64,000 nucleotides of DNA from Salegentibacter holothuriorum (GTDB lineage: Bacteria > Bacteroidota > Bacteroidia > Flavobacteriales > Flavobacteriaceae). Below are positions 46,261-56,476 of this stretch, in pieces (positions within the stretch are counted from its first letter, which is position 1; each line of letters starts with the position of its first letter). The notes under the pieces are model-generated. The model was given only the letters and a program-made list of their open reading frames with translations, was not told the origin of the DNA and made no database searches. Location of the stretch: positions 162,851-226,850 of the forward strand of contig NZ_FUYY01000005.1 of NCBI RefSeq assembly GCF_900168045.1, read 5' to 3'. Position numbers and translations under genes: made by a program.

Positions 46261-47505
46261 TTAGTTGATTTCAAACTCATAGATGGTTAATCCGCTTAAT
46301 AGTTTGGGTTCAATATAAGTGCTTTTTGGAGGCATTGTTAATCCTTCATCTGCAGTTTCCTTAATTTCCTCTATGCTTAATGGAAGCATTCCAAAACCTA
46401 CTGCAAACTCTCCTTTATCTATACGGGTTTTAATTTCTATGAGATCGTTCTTAACGTGAATATAAGAAATACGCTTGTCATTTCTAAGGTCTTCAATGCC
46501 CAAAATTGGCTGAAGCACTTTCTTATACAGGATATAAGGATCTAATTTACTTAAAGAGTCACTAAATTCGTAGTTTGTTTTACGTAAATAAAGGGAATAA
46601 AATTCCCCATCCAAATACATGTTGAAATGATGTTTTTGTTGCGGCTCATACACTTCCATGCCATGATTTTCAATTCGGAAGTATTCATCCAGTAAAATAA
46701 GGAATTCTTCTTTGGTATGCCCATTCAAATCGGTTATCAATCTACTAAATTCGTGGATCTTTAAATTGCTTTCTGAAATAAGGTAACTCATAAAATAATT
46801 ATAAGCTTCTTTCCCGGTGTGATTTTTATTGGCTGCTTTAGATTCCTGGCCCAACAAATAAGAGGAAGCACTTCTATGGTGGCCATCGGCAATATAGAGA
46901 TGCGGCATCTGGTCAAACTCTTCTTTAATTTGTTCCAGTAAATCCTCCTCATCAATTTTCCATAAATAATGAATTTCCCGGTTTACAGTAGCAAATTCGT
47001 ATTCGGCTCGGGTTTGCATAACCTGGTCTATCACTTCATTTATCTTAGAATTATCGGGGTAGGTAAGCAATACCGGTTCGGTATTAAAGCCCACCACTTT
47101 TAGATAATCCTTGAACATGGTTTCGCGGTGGGCAATGGTATCTTCGTGCTTTTTTATGAGATTATTTTCATAATCTTCGGCACTGGCCGCGGCTATAATT
47201 CCGCAGCAACTACTTTCCCTGCTTACAATCTTATAAAGGTAGTAAGCCGGTTTTTCATCTTTTATAAAAGAGTTTTCTTCTTTAAATTCCAGGTAGCGAT
47301 TTTTCACCATTTGAAATCGTTGTCCGCCGGTAATCTCGTGCTGAAATTTATAACCCGGATTCAGAATATGTAAAAATGAATACGGATTATACTGCAAGAT
47401 TGCTCTTATTTCAGCTTCATTATAATCTTCAAAAGATTTTGTAGCTACAAGACCAGCTTTGGCCCGTTGCGGTCTAACCGCCCTAAATGGAAGTATCTTG
47501 GTCAA
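46261..47505 (-). CDS. DUF1015 family protein
   Basis: This 414-aa cytoplasmic protein of uncertain function spans the complete DUF1015 family region. Conserved features include FRAVRPQRAKAGLVATKSFE at the start, NPYSFLHILNPGYK, and PHLYIADGHHRSASSYLLGQ. The latter looks like a catalytic or metal-binding DGHHR motif. Some family members are nucleotide-sugar or serine-kinase-like (SbnI/SerK-type), where DGHHR is part of the active site. The homology suggests a phospho-transfer activity, but the substrate is unknown. It forms a run with the YggS and nuclease genes. Confidence 0.92.
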   Translation of the reverse strand: MTKILPFRAVRPQRAKAGLVATKSFEDYNEAEIRAILQYNPYSFLHILNPGYKFQHEITGGQRFQMVKNRYLEFKEENSFIKDEKPAYYLYKIVSRESSCCGIIAAASAEDYENNLIKKHEDTIAHRETMFKDYLKVVGFNTEPVLLTYPDNSKINEVIDQVMQTRAEYEFATVNREIHYLWKIDEEDLLEQIKEEFDQMPHLYIADGHHRSASSYLLGQESKAANKNHTGKEAYNYFMSYLISESNLKIHEFSRLITDLNGHTKEEFLILLDEYFRIENHGMEVYEPQQKHHFNMYLDGEFYSLYLRKTNYEFSDSLSKLDPYILYKKVLQPILGIEDLRNDKRISYIHVKNDLIEIKTRIDKGEFAVGFGMLPLSIEEIKETADEGLTMPPKSTYIEPKLLSGLTIYEFEIN

Positions 47506-47559
47506 ATGTAATTATTGAAATTTCACTTAATTATTGAGCTTTAAAATAAAGTCTAAATT

Positions 47560-47639
47560 CGTCAAGCTGAACTTGTTTCAGCTTCTAACCTGTTTTTAAT
47601 TAAAGACAACTTAGATTCTGAAACAAGTTCAGAGTAACG
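47560..47639. repeat. Dispersed stem-loop repeat (copy 1)
   Basis: GTCAAGCTGAACTTGTTTCA at 47561 and TCTGAAACAAGTTCAGAGTAAC near 47617 (quoted in part) form the arms of an imperfect 20-bp inverted repeat with a loop of about 35 nt. The same left arm is found at 50431-50450, with its right arm near 50486. Confidence 0.8.
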
Positions 47640-47711
47640 AGTAAAAACTAATAGAAAAACTCATTAATTTGTTACTTAATTTTACTCTTATTTTTCAAAA
47701 TATTTTCTCAA

Positions 47712-48599
47712 TTAACTGAATTGTGAAGAAACCTTTTCGGCTTTTTTACTTTCAGAATAATCATAAAAACCTTCACCAGATTTTATTCCCAGTTTGCCGG
47801 CCATCACCATATTGGTCAATAGGGGGCAGGGTGCATATTTTGGGTTTTTAAAACCGTCGTACATTACTTCAAGAATAGAATGACAAACATCTAAACCAAT
47901 AAAATCTGCTAATTGCAGTGGACCCATTGGGTGCGCCATTCCAAGTTTCATTACGGTGTCAATTTCTTTAACACCAGCCACATTATTATAAAAAGTTTCA
48001 ATTGCCTCGTTTATCATAGGCATTAAAATACGGTTAGCAACAAAGCCCGGGTAATCGTTAGCTTCAACAGGAACTTTTTTCAGGTTTTCTGAAAGTTCCA
48101 TAACGCTTTTAGTAACCTTATCGCTGGTATTATAACCGCGAATAATCTCTACCAATTTCATGATTGGCACCGGGTTCATAAAATGCATTCCAATTACACG
48201 TTCTGGATTGGAGACTACAGAAGCTATTTTTGTAATAGAAATTGAGGAAGTATTACTTGCCAAAATGGTTTCTGCCGAACAGTTTTCGTCCAGTTGCTTA
48301 AATATTTTAAGCTTTAGATCTTCATTTTCGGTAGCTGCTTCCACTACAAGATCTATATCTTTTACACCTTTAGGAATATCAGTAAATGTAGTGATGTTGA
48401 TAAGCGTTGCTTCTTTATCTGTTTCGCTTATTTTTTCCTTGGAAACCATACGGTCTAAATTCCCCGAAATAGTTTTCATTCCCTTATCTAAACTTTCTTC
48501 TGAAATATCAATAAGGTTTACTTTGTATCCAAACTGGGCGAAAGTGTGGGCGATTCCGTTGCCCATAGTTCCTGCTCCTATAACTGCTATATTTTTCAT
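47712..48599 (-). CDS. hbd: 3-hydroxyacyl (3-hydroxybutyryl)-CoA dehydrogenase
   Basis: This 295-aa NAD(P)-dependent enzyme has the Rossmann motif VIGAGTMGNGIAHTFAQFG, the catalytic loop NTSSISITKIA and GMHFMNPVPIMKLVE (His of the Glu-His pair). The C-terminal domain contains MGPLQLADFIGLDVCHSILE and GKLGIKSGEGFYDY. It is about 295 aa, the size of the short single-function enzyme (HBD/PaaH type) rather than the FadB fusion. It oxidises 3-hydroxyacyl-CoA to 3-ketoacyl-CoA in fatty-acid or aromatic degradation, or the reverse. No pathway partners are adjacent, so the exact pathway is open. Confidence 0.95.
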   Translation of the reverse strand: MKNIAVIGAGTMGNGIAHTFAQFGYKVNLIDISEESLDKGMKTISGNLDRMVSKEKISETDKEATLINITTFTDIPKGVKDIDLVVEAATENEDLKLKIFKQLDENCSAETILASNTSSISITKIASVVSNPERVIGMHFMNPVPIMKLVEIIRGYNTSDKVTKSVMELSENLKKVPVEANDYPGFVANRILMPMINEAIETFYNNVAGVKEIDTVMKLGMAHPMGPLQLADFIGLDVCHSILEVMYDGFKNPKYAPCPLLTNMVMAGKLGIKSGEGFYDYSESKKAEKVSSQFS

Positions 48600-48653
48600 T
48601 GTGTGTGGTTTTTATGAATTTCAGCTTAAATACAGACTGAAATAGATTTTATA

Positions 48654-49619
48654 TTATTTACTAAAACTTTCAATAACTCCGTTGGCAACACGCAAAGCTT
48701 CAGCCCCCTGTTCCAGTGTCACTATTGGAGTGGTATTATTATTTATGGCGTCGGCAAAAGTTTCTAATTCATCTAAAATAGCGTTGTTTGGAGAAACATC
48801 AGGATTATCAAAATAGATTTGTTTTTTCACCCCTTCAGCATTTTGCAAGATCATCGCGTAGTCATCGGGAGTTTCGGGAGCATCCTTCATTTTTACAACC
48901 TCACATATTTTCTCTAGAAAGTCTACCGAGATATAAGCGTCTCGCTGAAAAAACCTTGATTTACGCATGTTTTTCATTGAAATTCGGCTGGCGGTTAAGT
49001 TGGCCACACATCCATTTTCAAATTCTATTCTTGCATTAGCAATATCTGGAGTATCACTAATTACTGAAACTCCGCTGGCATTAATATTTTTCACTTTAGA
49101 TTTCACTACGCTTAAAACAGCATCAATATCGTGGATCATTAAATCCAGAACTACGGGGACATCTGTACCACGCGGATTAAACTCTGCAAGACGATGCGCC
49201 TCAATAAACATAGGATTTTCAATTCTGGAAGCTACCGCTCTAAATGCAGGATTAAAACGTTCTACGTGACCAACCTGGCCTTTAACACCGTATTCTTTGG
49301 CTAATGCAATAAGTTCTTCGGCTTCAGCAAAAGTGTTGGTAATGGGTTTTTCTATAAAGAGATGCTTACCTGCGGTAATTGTTCTTTTAGCTACTTCAAA
49401 ATGGGAAAGGGTAGGAGTGACTACATCTACCACATCTACTGCTGCGATGAGATCTTGTATAGTATCAAATTTTTTATAACCGAATTCAGCAGAAATCTTT
49501 TCAGCATTTTCAGAATTTGCATCGTAGAAACCTACAAGCTCATATTTTTCAGACTGATTGAGTAATTTTAAATGTATCTTTCCTAAGTGTCCTGCACCAA
49601 GTACGCCAACTTTCAACAT
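48654..49619 (-). CDS. Gfo/Idh/MocA family oxidoreductase
   Basis: This roughly 321-aa protein has an N-terminal NAD(P)-binding Rossmann fold (VGVLGAGHLGKIHLKLL), the EKP motif in HLFIEKPITNTFAEAEEL, and the substrate-binding half with LMIHDIDAVLSVVKS. The start at MLKVGVLG was preferred to an ATG four codons earlier because a TATTTTTG -7 box on the minus strand (49645-49638) would place the transcript start almost on the upstream ATG. The family acts on sugars, inositol or sugar nucleotides; the substrate is unknown here. It is divergent from pcm. Confidence 0.9.
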   Translation of the reverse strand: MLKVGVLGAGHLGKIHLKLLNQSEKYELVGFYDANSENAEKISAEFGYKKFDTIQDLIAAVDVVDVVTPTLSHFEVAKRTITAGKHLFIEKPITNTFAEAEELIALAKEYGVKGQVGHVERFNPAFRAVASRIENPMFIEAHRLAEFNPRGTDVPVVLDLMIHDIDAVLSVVKSKVKNINASGVSVISDTPDIANARIEFENGCVANLTASRISMKNMRKSRFFQRDAYISVDFLEKICEVVKMKDAPETPDDYAMILQNAEGVKKQIYFDNPDVSPNNAILDELETFADAINNNTTPIVTLEQGAEALRVANGVIESFSK

Positions 49620-49700
49620 ATTTTTTAGCATTTTTCACAAAAATAGCATTTTGATAGCAAATAGTTTAGCAATACGGCGGGGAATCTCCCCCGATTTCAA

Positions 49701-49732
49701 TTGGCAACTTTGACTTGTAATGAGTATTTTTG
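49701..49732 (+). promoter_or_regulatory. Bacteroidetes-type promoter of pcm
   Basis: TTG at 49701-49703, 21 bp, then TATTTTTG at 49725-49732 match the flavobacterial -33/-7 pattern. The predicted transcript start is about 14 nt before the GTG start codon of pcm. A mirrored TATTTTTG on the other strand at 49645-49638 probably serves the Gfo/Idh gene. Confidence 0.5.
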
Positions 49733-49752
49733 CAAGCTAAACGGGAAATTAA

Positions 49753-50397
49753 GTGATTCAGGACAATTTTAGACATAAAGGGAAAAGGCAGCAATTGGTA
49801 AAAACCGTCAAAAAGAAAGGAATTACCGACAAAGCAGTTTTAGATGCCATTGGGAAAATTCCCAGGCATCTATTTATGGATAGTAGTTTTGAGGATCATG
49901 CCTACCAGGATAAAGCTTTTCCTATCGCTGCAGATCAAACGATCTCCCAGCCTTACACCGTAGCTTTTCAGTCAGAAAAATTAGAAATTGAAAAGGGAGA
50001 AAAGGTTTTGGAAATAGGCACGGGAAGTGGATACCAAACTGCTGTTTTGTGTGAATTAGGTGCCAAAGTTTACAGCATAGAGCGCCAACGTGAGCTATAT
50101 AGAAAAACAAAAATGTTTTTGAGTAAAATAGGTTATCGTCCTAAACATCTTAGTTTTGGAGATGGTTACAAAGGAATGCCAGATTATGCGCCATTTGATA
50201 AAATAATTGTAACTGCTGGTGCTCCTTTTGTGCCTAATGATCTTTTAGGACAATTAAAAATTGGAGGAAGGTTGGTAATTCCTGTAGGAGACGATGTGCA
50301 AACTATGACTCTTTTTATAAGAAAATCTCCTACAGAATTTGATAAAACCGAATTTGGACAATTCAGGTTCGTGCCTTTACTTGGGGATAAGAATTAA
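49753..50397 (+). CDS. pcm: Protein-L-isoaspartate O-methyltransferase
   Basis: This 214-aa enzyme uses S-adenosylmethionine to methylate isoaspartyl residues so that damaged proteins can be repaired. Motifs are DKAFPIAADQTISQPYTVAF, the SAM-binding VLEIGTGSGYQTAVLCELG, YSIERQRELY and IIVTAGAPFVPNDLLGQLK. The start codon is GTG, giving an N-terminus IQDNFRHKGKRQQLVKTVKK typical of the family. It is a single-gene unit with its own promoter and a shared terminator before yidC. Confidence 0.96.
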   Translation: MIQDNFRHKGKRQQLVKTVKKKGITDKAVLDAIGKIPRHLFMDSSFEDHAYQDKAFPIAADQTISQPYTVAFQSEKLEIEKGEKVLEIGTGSGYQTAVLCELGAKVYSIERQRELYRKTKMFLSKIGYRPKHLSFGDGYKGMPDYAPFDKIIVTAGAPFVPNDLLGQLKIGGRLVIPVGDDVQTMTLFIRKSPTEFDKTEFGQFRFVPLLGDKN

Positions 50398-50429
50398 ATA
50401 GTAGTATAGCTTGTTTAAAATGCTCTTTC

Positions 50430-50511
50430 CGTCAAGCTGAACTTGTTTCAGCTTCTAACTTGATTTAATTTTTAAGCTTATTAGATCCTGAAACAAGTTC
50501 AGGATGACGTA
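50430..50511. repeat. Dispersed stem-loop repeat (copy 2)
   Basis: The left arm GTCAAGCTGAACTTGTTTCA at 50431-50450 is identical to that of copy 1 at 47561. The right arm GATCCTGAAACAAGTTCAGG at 50484-50503 closes an imperfect long stem. It stands between two converging genes, directly before the terminator. Confidence 0.8.
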
Positions 50512-50513
50512 AT

Positions 50514-50552
50514 AAAAAAGCAGGTTTAAAATATTTTAAACCTGCTTTTTTA
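50514..50552. terminator. Bidirectional terminator between pcm and yidC
   Basis: AAAAAAGCAGGTTTAAAA pairs perfectly with its complement around a short loop centred at about 50533, with T runs on both strands. It serves the plus-strand pcm and the minus-strand yidC. Confidence 0.85.
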
Positions 50553-50571
50553 TGCTTAAGCTTTTGAAAGC

Positions 50572-52443
50572 TTATTTCTTCTTCTGTTGATTTTTTTGCT
50601 GTTCAGCCTGCTCCATCATTTCCTGCATTTTCCTGGTGAACTTATTCTGCTTTTTAGGCTTTTTCTTGTTCTCCTGGATTTTAGCATGAATTTTATCTTC
50701 ATCAATAATCACATATTTAATTACCAGCATAATTCCAATGGTAATAAGGTTAGAGGTGAAGTAATACAGTGAAAGTCCACTGGCATAGTTGTTAAAGAAG
50801 AACAACATCATTAGAGGAGACAGGTACATAATAAATTTCATATTAGGCATTCCCGGTTGCTGGGCCTGCTGCATACTTTGTCCCGTAGTCATCATCATAT
50901 AGATAAATATGGCAATAGATGCTAAAATTGGGAATAAACTCACGTGATCTCCGTAGAACGGAATGTTGAATGGTAATTGAGCTATAGTATCATAACTTGA
51001 TAAATCGTCTGCCCATAAAAATCCTTTCTGTCTTAATTGGAAAGCACTTGGGAAAAACTGGAACAGCGCATAGAAAACCGGAATTTGCATCAAAGCCGGT
51101 AAACAACCACTCATTGGGCTGGCTCCTGCTTTACTATACAGTTTCATAGTTTCCTGTTGCTTTTTCATAGCATTATCCTTATACTTCTCGTTCAGCTCGT
51201 TAATTTCAGGTCTTAAAACCTTCATTTTAGCCTGTGAGAGATAAGATTTGTAAGTAACCGGAGAAAGTACAATTCTCACTACAATGGTCATTACAATAAT
51301 TGCAATACCGTAGCTTGGTAGCACTCCGCTTAAAAATGCGAAAAATGGTATAAATACATATTTGTTAATCCATCCAAAAATTCCCCAACCTAAGGGTACA
51401 ACTTCATCCAGGTTACGGTCATAATCGTTTAAGATCTTATAATCTGTTGGCCCATAATACCAGTTCATATTATAATTAAGCTCGCCGCCTTTTAATTCTA
51501 AAGGTAGTTGTGCTGCAAAATCTTTAGTATAAACCGTGTCTACTTCTTCATCATCTACAAGGTTTTGTGAAATGAATTTTCCGCGGGTAAATGGATTATC
51601 TGTTAATAAAATTGAAGTAAAGAAATGCTGTTTAAAAGCTACGTAAGTGATATTTTCGTCTTCCTGTTCTTCAAAATCACCTGCCCCAAGATAATCGTCG
51701 TTGCCATCATCATACTCATAAATAAGATCGGTATAACGATTTTCGTAAGAAATACTTTTCGCGTGGCGGTAACCTTTTAATTGCCAATTCATGTTAATAT
51801 CACGAGAGCTGTTTAGAACACCGTTTAAGCCTTGAGAGCTTATACTGAAATCTAACATATATTCACCGGGTTTCAGCACATAACGATATTCCAGGAATTC
51901 GTTTTCTGAAACTTTAAGCTTCATAGAGATAATTTGGTTCTCTCCACTTTGTGTTACTTCGGGTTCAAAATAAAGGTTCTCGGTGTCTAGCGTTCTACCG
52001 TCTGTAGTGGTAAAATTAATGTTGAAGGAAGCATTTCCATCTTTAATTAAGTAAACCGGAATAGAATCGAAGGTTTTGTAATTGGTTAACCTTGCTTCTG
52101 AAATATACCCACCTTTATTGTCTATTTTAAGTTCTAAAACATCGTTAGAAATTGTAGTGGTGTTTTCTGTAGCTGATGGAAGACTTGCCGAGTAACCAAA
52201 AGCGCCTAAACGCTCACGGGCCTGTGCAAGTGCAGTAGAGTCTGCGCCCTGGCTTTGTACTTCCTCTTCTTGTAATGGTGTTTGGTTGGAATCTGTATTT
52301 TTGGGGATTTCAACCTGCTCGGTTTCTTGTTGTGGATCTATTACCTCTTCTGAAGCACTATTGGTGTAGAGCATCCAAATTAATATTCCACCAATAAGTA
52401 TAAATCCAATTAAGGACTGAACATCAAATTTCTTTTCTTCCAT
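50572..52443 (-). CDS. yidC: Membrane protein insertase YidC
   Basis: This 623-aa protein inserts proteins into the inner membrane with or without Sec. It has an N-terminal helix (LIGFILIGGILIWMLYT), a large periplasmic beta-supersandwich domain (about 75-350) and the conserved five-helix insertase core (about 365-580): AIIVMTIVVRIVLSPVTYKS, GCLPALMQIPVFYALF and NYASGLSLYYFTSNLITIG. A Lys/Gln-rich cytoplasmic tail (KKPKKQNKFTRK) may contact ribosomes. It is 52 bp downstream of pyrG, an arrangement known from other flavobacteria. Confidence 0.97.
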   Translation of the reverse strand: MEEKKFDVQSLIGFILIGGILIWMLYTNSASEEVIDPQQETEQVEIPKNTDSNQTPLQEEEVQSQGADSTALAQARERLGAFGYSASLPSATENTTTISNDVLELKIDNKGGYISEARLTNYKTFDSIPVYLIKDGNASFNINFTTTDGRTLDTENLYFEPEVTQSGENQIISMKLKVSENEFLEYRYVLKPGEYMLDFSISSQGLNGVLNSSRDINMNWQLKGYRHAKSISYENRYTDLIYEYDDGNDDYLGAGDFEEQEDENITYVAFKQHFFTSILLTDNPFTRGKFISQNLVDDEEVDTVYTKDFAAQLPLELKGGELNYNMNWYYGPTDYKILNDYDRNLDEVVPLGWGIFGWINKYVFIPFFAFLSGVLPSYGIAIIVMTIVVRIVLSPVTYKSYLSQAKMKVLRPEINELNEKYKDNAMKKQQETMKLYSKAGASPMSGCLPALMQIPVFYALFQFFPSAFQLRQKGFLWADDLSSYDTIAQLPFNIPFYGDHVSLFPILASIAIFIYMMMTTGQSMQQAQQPGMPNMKFIMYLSPLMMLFFFNNYASGLSLYYFTSNLITIGIMLVIKYVIIDEDKIHAKIQENKKKPKKQNKFTRKMQEMMEQAEQQKNQQKKK

Positions 52444-52495
52444 GCTTTTCTAAACTATAACTTGCTTTTGGTCAATAAGTCGGCCATTATTTATT

Positions 52496-54154
<1,659 letters not shown>

Positions 54155-54251
54155 TTATTCAGGGCGCTAAATTACAAAGAAGAATAGAAAAGCCGTTAAT
54201 TTTAAACCTAATATTTTATAAGTAAAAAGTAGCTTATTAAGTGCGAAAAGC

Positions 54252-54488
54252 TCAATATTTTGGAAATTTTCTTCTAATATCCCTAAGCAATTGTTCCATT
54301 CCATTAAGTTTAAGTTCAAAGACTTCACTCATTTGCATCCCAAGCTTTCCTTCGGGAAAGCCTTTTTGGCGATACCATACCAAATAATATTCGGGAATGT
54401 CACTTAAATAATAGCCTCTATATTTCCCAAAATGCATTTTAGCGTGTGCAAGTTCTAAGAGTGCTTTGTGGTTTGGTTTTAGGCTCAT
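54252..54488 (-). CDS. DUF3820 family protein
   Basis: This 78-aa protein with the motif MHFGKYRGYYLSDIPEYYLVWYRQKGFP belongs to the DUF3820 family, described as putative quorum-sensing-regulated virulence factors and also resembling a domain of some exonuclease-associated proteins. (The motif is quoted in two parts: MHFGKYRGYYLSDIPEYYL and VWYRQKGFP.) The molecular function is unknown. The start codon touches the stop codon of the response regulator upstream, with no gap, so both are made from one message. Confidence 0.88.
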   Translation of the reverse strand: MSLKPNHKALLELAHAKMHFGKYRGYYLSDIPEYYLVWYRQKGFPEGKLGMQMSEVFELKLNGMEQLLRDIRRKFPKY

Positions 54489-54857
54489 TTATAAAGTCTT
54501 CAATAAAGGTTGAAGTTGATTGAACTTATTTTTGTTTAAGGGTTTTTCTACATATTTTATTACCGAGTCATATTCTTTAGCCCGGTTTTTATCTATTGCG
54601 CTGGTACTTGAAGTAAGAATGATTATTTTATGGCTTTGCTCTTTGGATTTTAAGTGATCCAGAAACTCCCAACCATTCATTTCAGGCATATTTAAGTCTA
54701 GAAAAATAAGAGCATTTTGCTTTCCTTTTAAATAGGCTAATGCTTTTTCGGGATTGGTGAAATCTAAAACATCTTCATTAAACCCTTCAATCTCTAAGAG
54801 TTTGCGCGTTATAAAATTTGCTATGGGCTGGTCGTCTACCAGGATAATAGTGCTCAT
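54489..54857 (-). CDS. Single-domain response regulator
   Basis: This 122-aa stand-alone receiver has LVDDQPIANF (acidic pocket D8-D9), the phospho-acceptor D54 in IFLDLNMPEMNGWEF, T/S in ILTSSTSAID and the Lys in KYVEKPLNKNKF. There is no output domain. The gene overlaps the end of the kinase-like gene by 4 bp (ATGA) and abuts the DUF3820 gene, so the three proteins are likely made in fixed ratio. Such receivers usually work as phosphate shuttles or by protein contact. Confidence 0.93.
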   Translation of the reverse strand: MSTIILVDDQPIANFITRKLLEIEGFNEDVLDFTNPEKALAYLKGKQNALIFLDLNMPEMNGWEFLDHLKSKEQSHKIIILTSSTSAIDKNRAKEYDSVIKYVEKPLNKNKFNQLQPLLKTL

Positions 54858-55720
54858 AACTCTTTAGCTTTTAGTTGATTTATTTCGGCTGTTGCCATAT
54901 TAATTACTTCTTGCAAAACCTGATCCATTTCTTCTGAAGATTGTTTAAGCTTTGGTAAAAGTTCTTCCCTGCAGGTCTTATCATCAAAAACATCATAAAG
55001 CTGAACTATACCCTGAATTCTGGATAATGGTTCCCTAACATTATGTGCGTTTAGAGCAGAAATACGAAGTAGTTTCTCATTTTTTTCAACCACTTCCTTC
55101 GTACGATCGGCAATAGTTTGCTTTTGATTTTCTACAATTTGATTGATCTTTTTATTCTGATTTTTAATAACATCTAAGGCCTGAAGAAGCGATTTGTTTT
55201 TATGGTCTAATTCTTCTTTAAGATAGATTTCCTGAAATTTGGCCTGGAAACTATCACTTATTAATTTTAGCATTTCAATATCACCAACATCAAAGGCTTT
55301 GTTTTTATCGGCAACCAGAGAAACGGTGAAATCTAGATCCATTTTTTTAAAGGTCCAAGACCAAAGAAATGGCGCCTCTAAATTGGTTTCAGAAATTTTT
55401 TCGCTTAATTCAGTGGGGACATTTCCTGTTCTAATAGGAATATTGTCTTCCATTATTTTTATTTCATACGGAAAAAGATTTTCGCGCTGAATAAGTTCAA
55501 AGCGTCCTGTGGAATTACATTGGCAGTAAACCAGGTAAGAACCGACCTGGTTGACACTAATCCTGAAAAGATGAAAATTCAGCAAATATTTTAAGAAACG
55601 CACGGAAACCCGCGAAACATCATCCAAACTTTTACAACGGTTTAAATTGTTGCTGAATTTTGAAAAAGTTTCGTAGGTAATTCTATAAACCCGAGAGTTC
55701 CTATCCTGTAGGGATTCCAT
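54854..55720 (-). CDS. Histidine-kinase-like protein with GAF-like sensor and dimerisation domain but no ATPase domain
   Basis: This 288-aa soluble protein has an N-terminal GAF-like region (about 10-175, RVSVRFLKYLLNFHLFRISV), a coiled coil (about 170-220, IVENQKQTIADRTKEVVEKN) and a dimerisation helix pair with a candidate phospho-histidine H226 in NAHNVREPLSRIQGIVQL. It ends 60 residues later (TAEINQLKAKEL). The HATPase_c domain expected after the H box is absent; the stop codon overlaps the response regulator start, so truncation by frameshift is not apparent. It may be phosphorylated in trans by another kinase, or act as a phosphatase or scaffold for the receiver encoded next to it. Confidence 0.85.
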   Translation of the reverse strand: MESLQDRNSRVYRITYETFSKFSNNLNRCKSLDDVSRVSVRFLKYLLNFHLFRISVNQVGSYLVYCQCNSTGRFELIQRENLFPYEIKIMEDNIPIRTGNVPTELSEKISETNLEAPFLWSWTFKKMDLDFTVSLVADKNKAFDVGDIEMLKLISDSFQAKFQEIYLKEELDHKNKSLLQALDVIKNQNKKINQIVENQKQTIADRTKEVVEKNEKLLRISALNAHNVREPLSRIQGIVQLYDVFDDKTCREELLPKLKQSSEEMDQVLQEVINMATAEINQLKAKEL

Positions 55721-55731
55721 AAGAACTGAAC

Positions 55732-56304
55732 TTATTCTGGAGTTTCCAGTAATTCGTTGTCTATCTTGATTCCAGAAACATCAGCAATGGTATTTAGCAT
55801 ATTCACTAGATCTGCCTGTGCCATTAGTTCCTGAATTTCATTTTGAGTGAAACCTACTTTTTCCAGTTCCAGAAAATCTTCGTCTGATACTTCACTGTGA
55901 TTAAGCGCAGCATTAGTAACAATTTTTACAGCTGTTCTAAAACTGGCAGGCATAGTAGGAGAATCAATATGCTCTGTAGCCCTAAAACCTTCCTCTTCAG
56001 AAATCATTGCACTCATACTATCGGCAAATATTCCGTGTGCGTGTGAGCAGTAATTGCAACCGCGCTGTTTGGATACATTGTAAATAATAAGTTGTTTGAG
56101 TACATTAGGTACGTCACCTTCCATTAATGTACTTTTCAATTTACCCCAATTTCCCTTTAGTAATGTAGCGTTATTGCCCTGGCATTTAAACCAGTTAAGA
56201 ACAAAAGGAAGTTGTAGGGTCTTCTTGGTATCATCATAAATAGCCTGAACATCTGGCGTGGCTTCTTCATAGGAAACCATAGGATATCTTGAGGTTAAAT
56301 TCAT
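55732..56304 (-). CDS. AhpD-like / carboxymuconolactone decarboxylase family protein
   Basis: This 190-aa protein, taken from the ATG giving MNLTSRYPMVSYEEA (a frame open to 56349 adds 15 unlikely residues), has the CMD/AhpD helical fold. The redox motif is RGCNYCSHAHG (C83, C86, H90), preceded by LKQLIIYNVSKQ. The CxxC-H arrangement is that of alkylhydroperoxidase-type proteins rather than true decarboxylases. The gene is 11 bp upstream of the kinase-like gene and probably opens the four-gene operon, which hints at redox sensing. Confidence 0.88.
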   Translation of the reverse strand: MNLTSRYPMVSYEEATPDVQAIYDDTKKTLQLPFVLNWFKCQGNNATLLKGNWGKLKSTLMEGDVPNVLKQLIIYNVSKQRGCNYCSHAHGIFADSMSAMISEEEGFRATEHIDSPTMPASFRTAVKIVTNAALNHSEVSDEDFLELEKVGFTQNEIQELMAQADLVNMLNTIADVSGIKIDNELLETPE

Positions 56305-56452
56305 TCTAGTAATTTTTTTTAATATAGTTGGGGTTAAAAATCTACACAAATGAAGTTAAAAATTTAATAGATTAAATGAAAAATACTGAATTATTTTTTT
56401 CTATAACAAGCGTCTAATAACAAAATTTCTGATCGAGTAATTTTGAAAAGTA

Positions 56453-56460
56453 TATTTTTG
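56453..56460 (+). promoter_or_regulatory. -7 promoter box of the FAD oxidoreductase gene
   Basis: TATTTTTG at 56453-56460 matches the flavobacterial TAnnTTTG box and is 16 bp before the ATG, as for pcm. A -33 TTG at the usual distance is not evident, so support is partial. Confidence 0.4.
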
Positions 56461-56476
56461 CAACAGATATAAGTTC

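Noticed and set aside
48160..48645. Open frame of 161 codons on the plus strand
   Set aside because: It lies opposite the 3-hydroxyacyl-CoA dehydrogenase gene, and its predicted protein is low in conserved motifs and rich in Ser/Ile, as expected for an antisense shadow.
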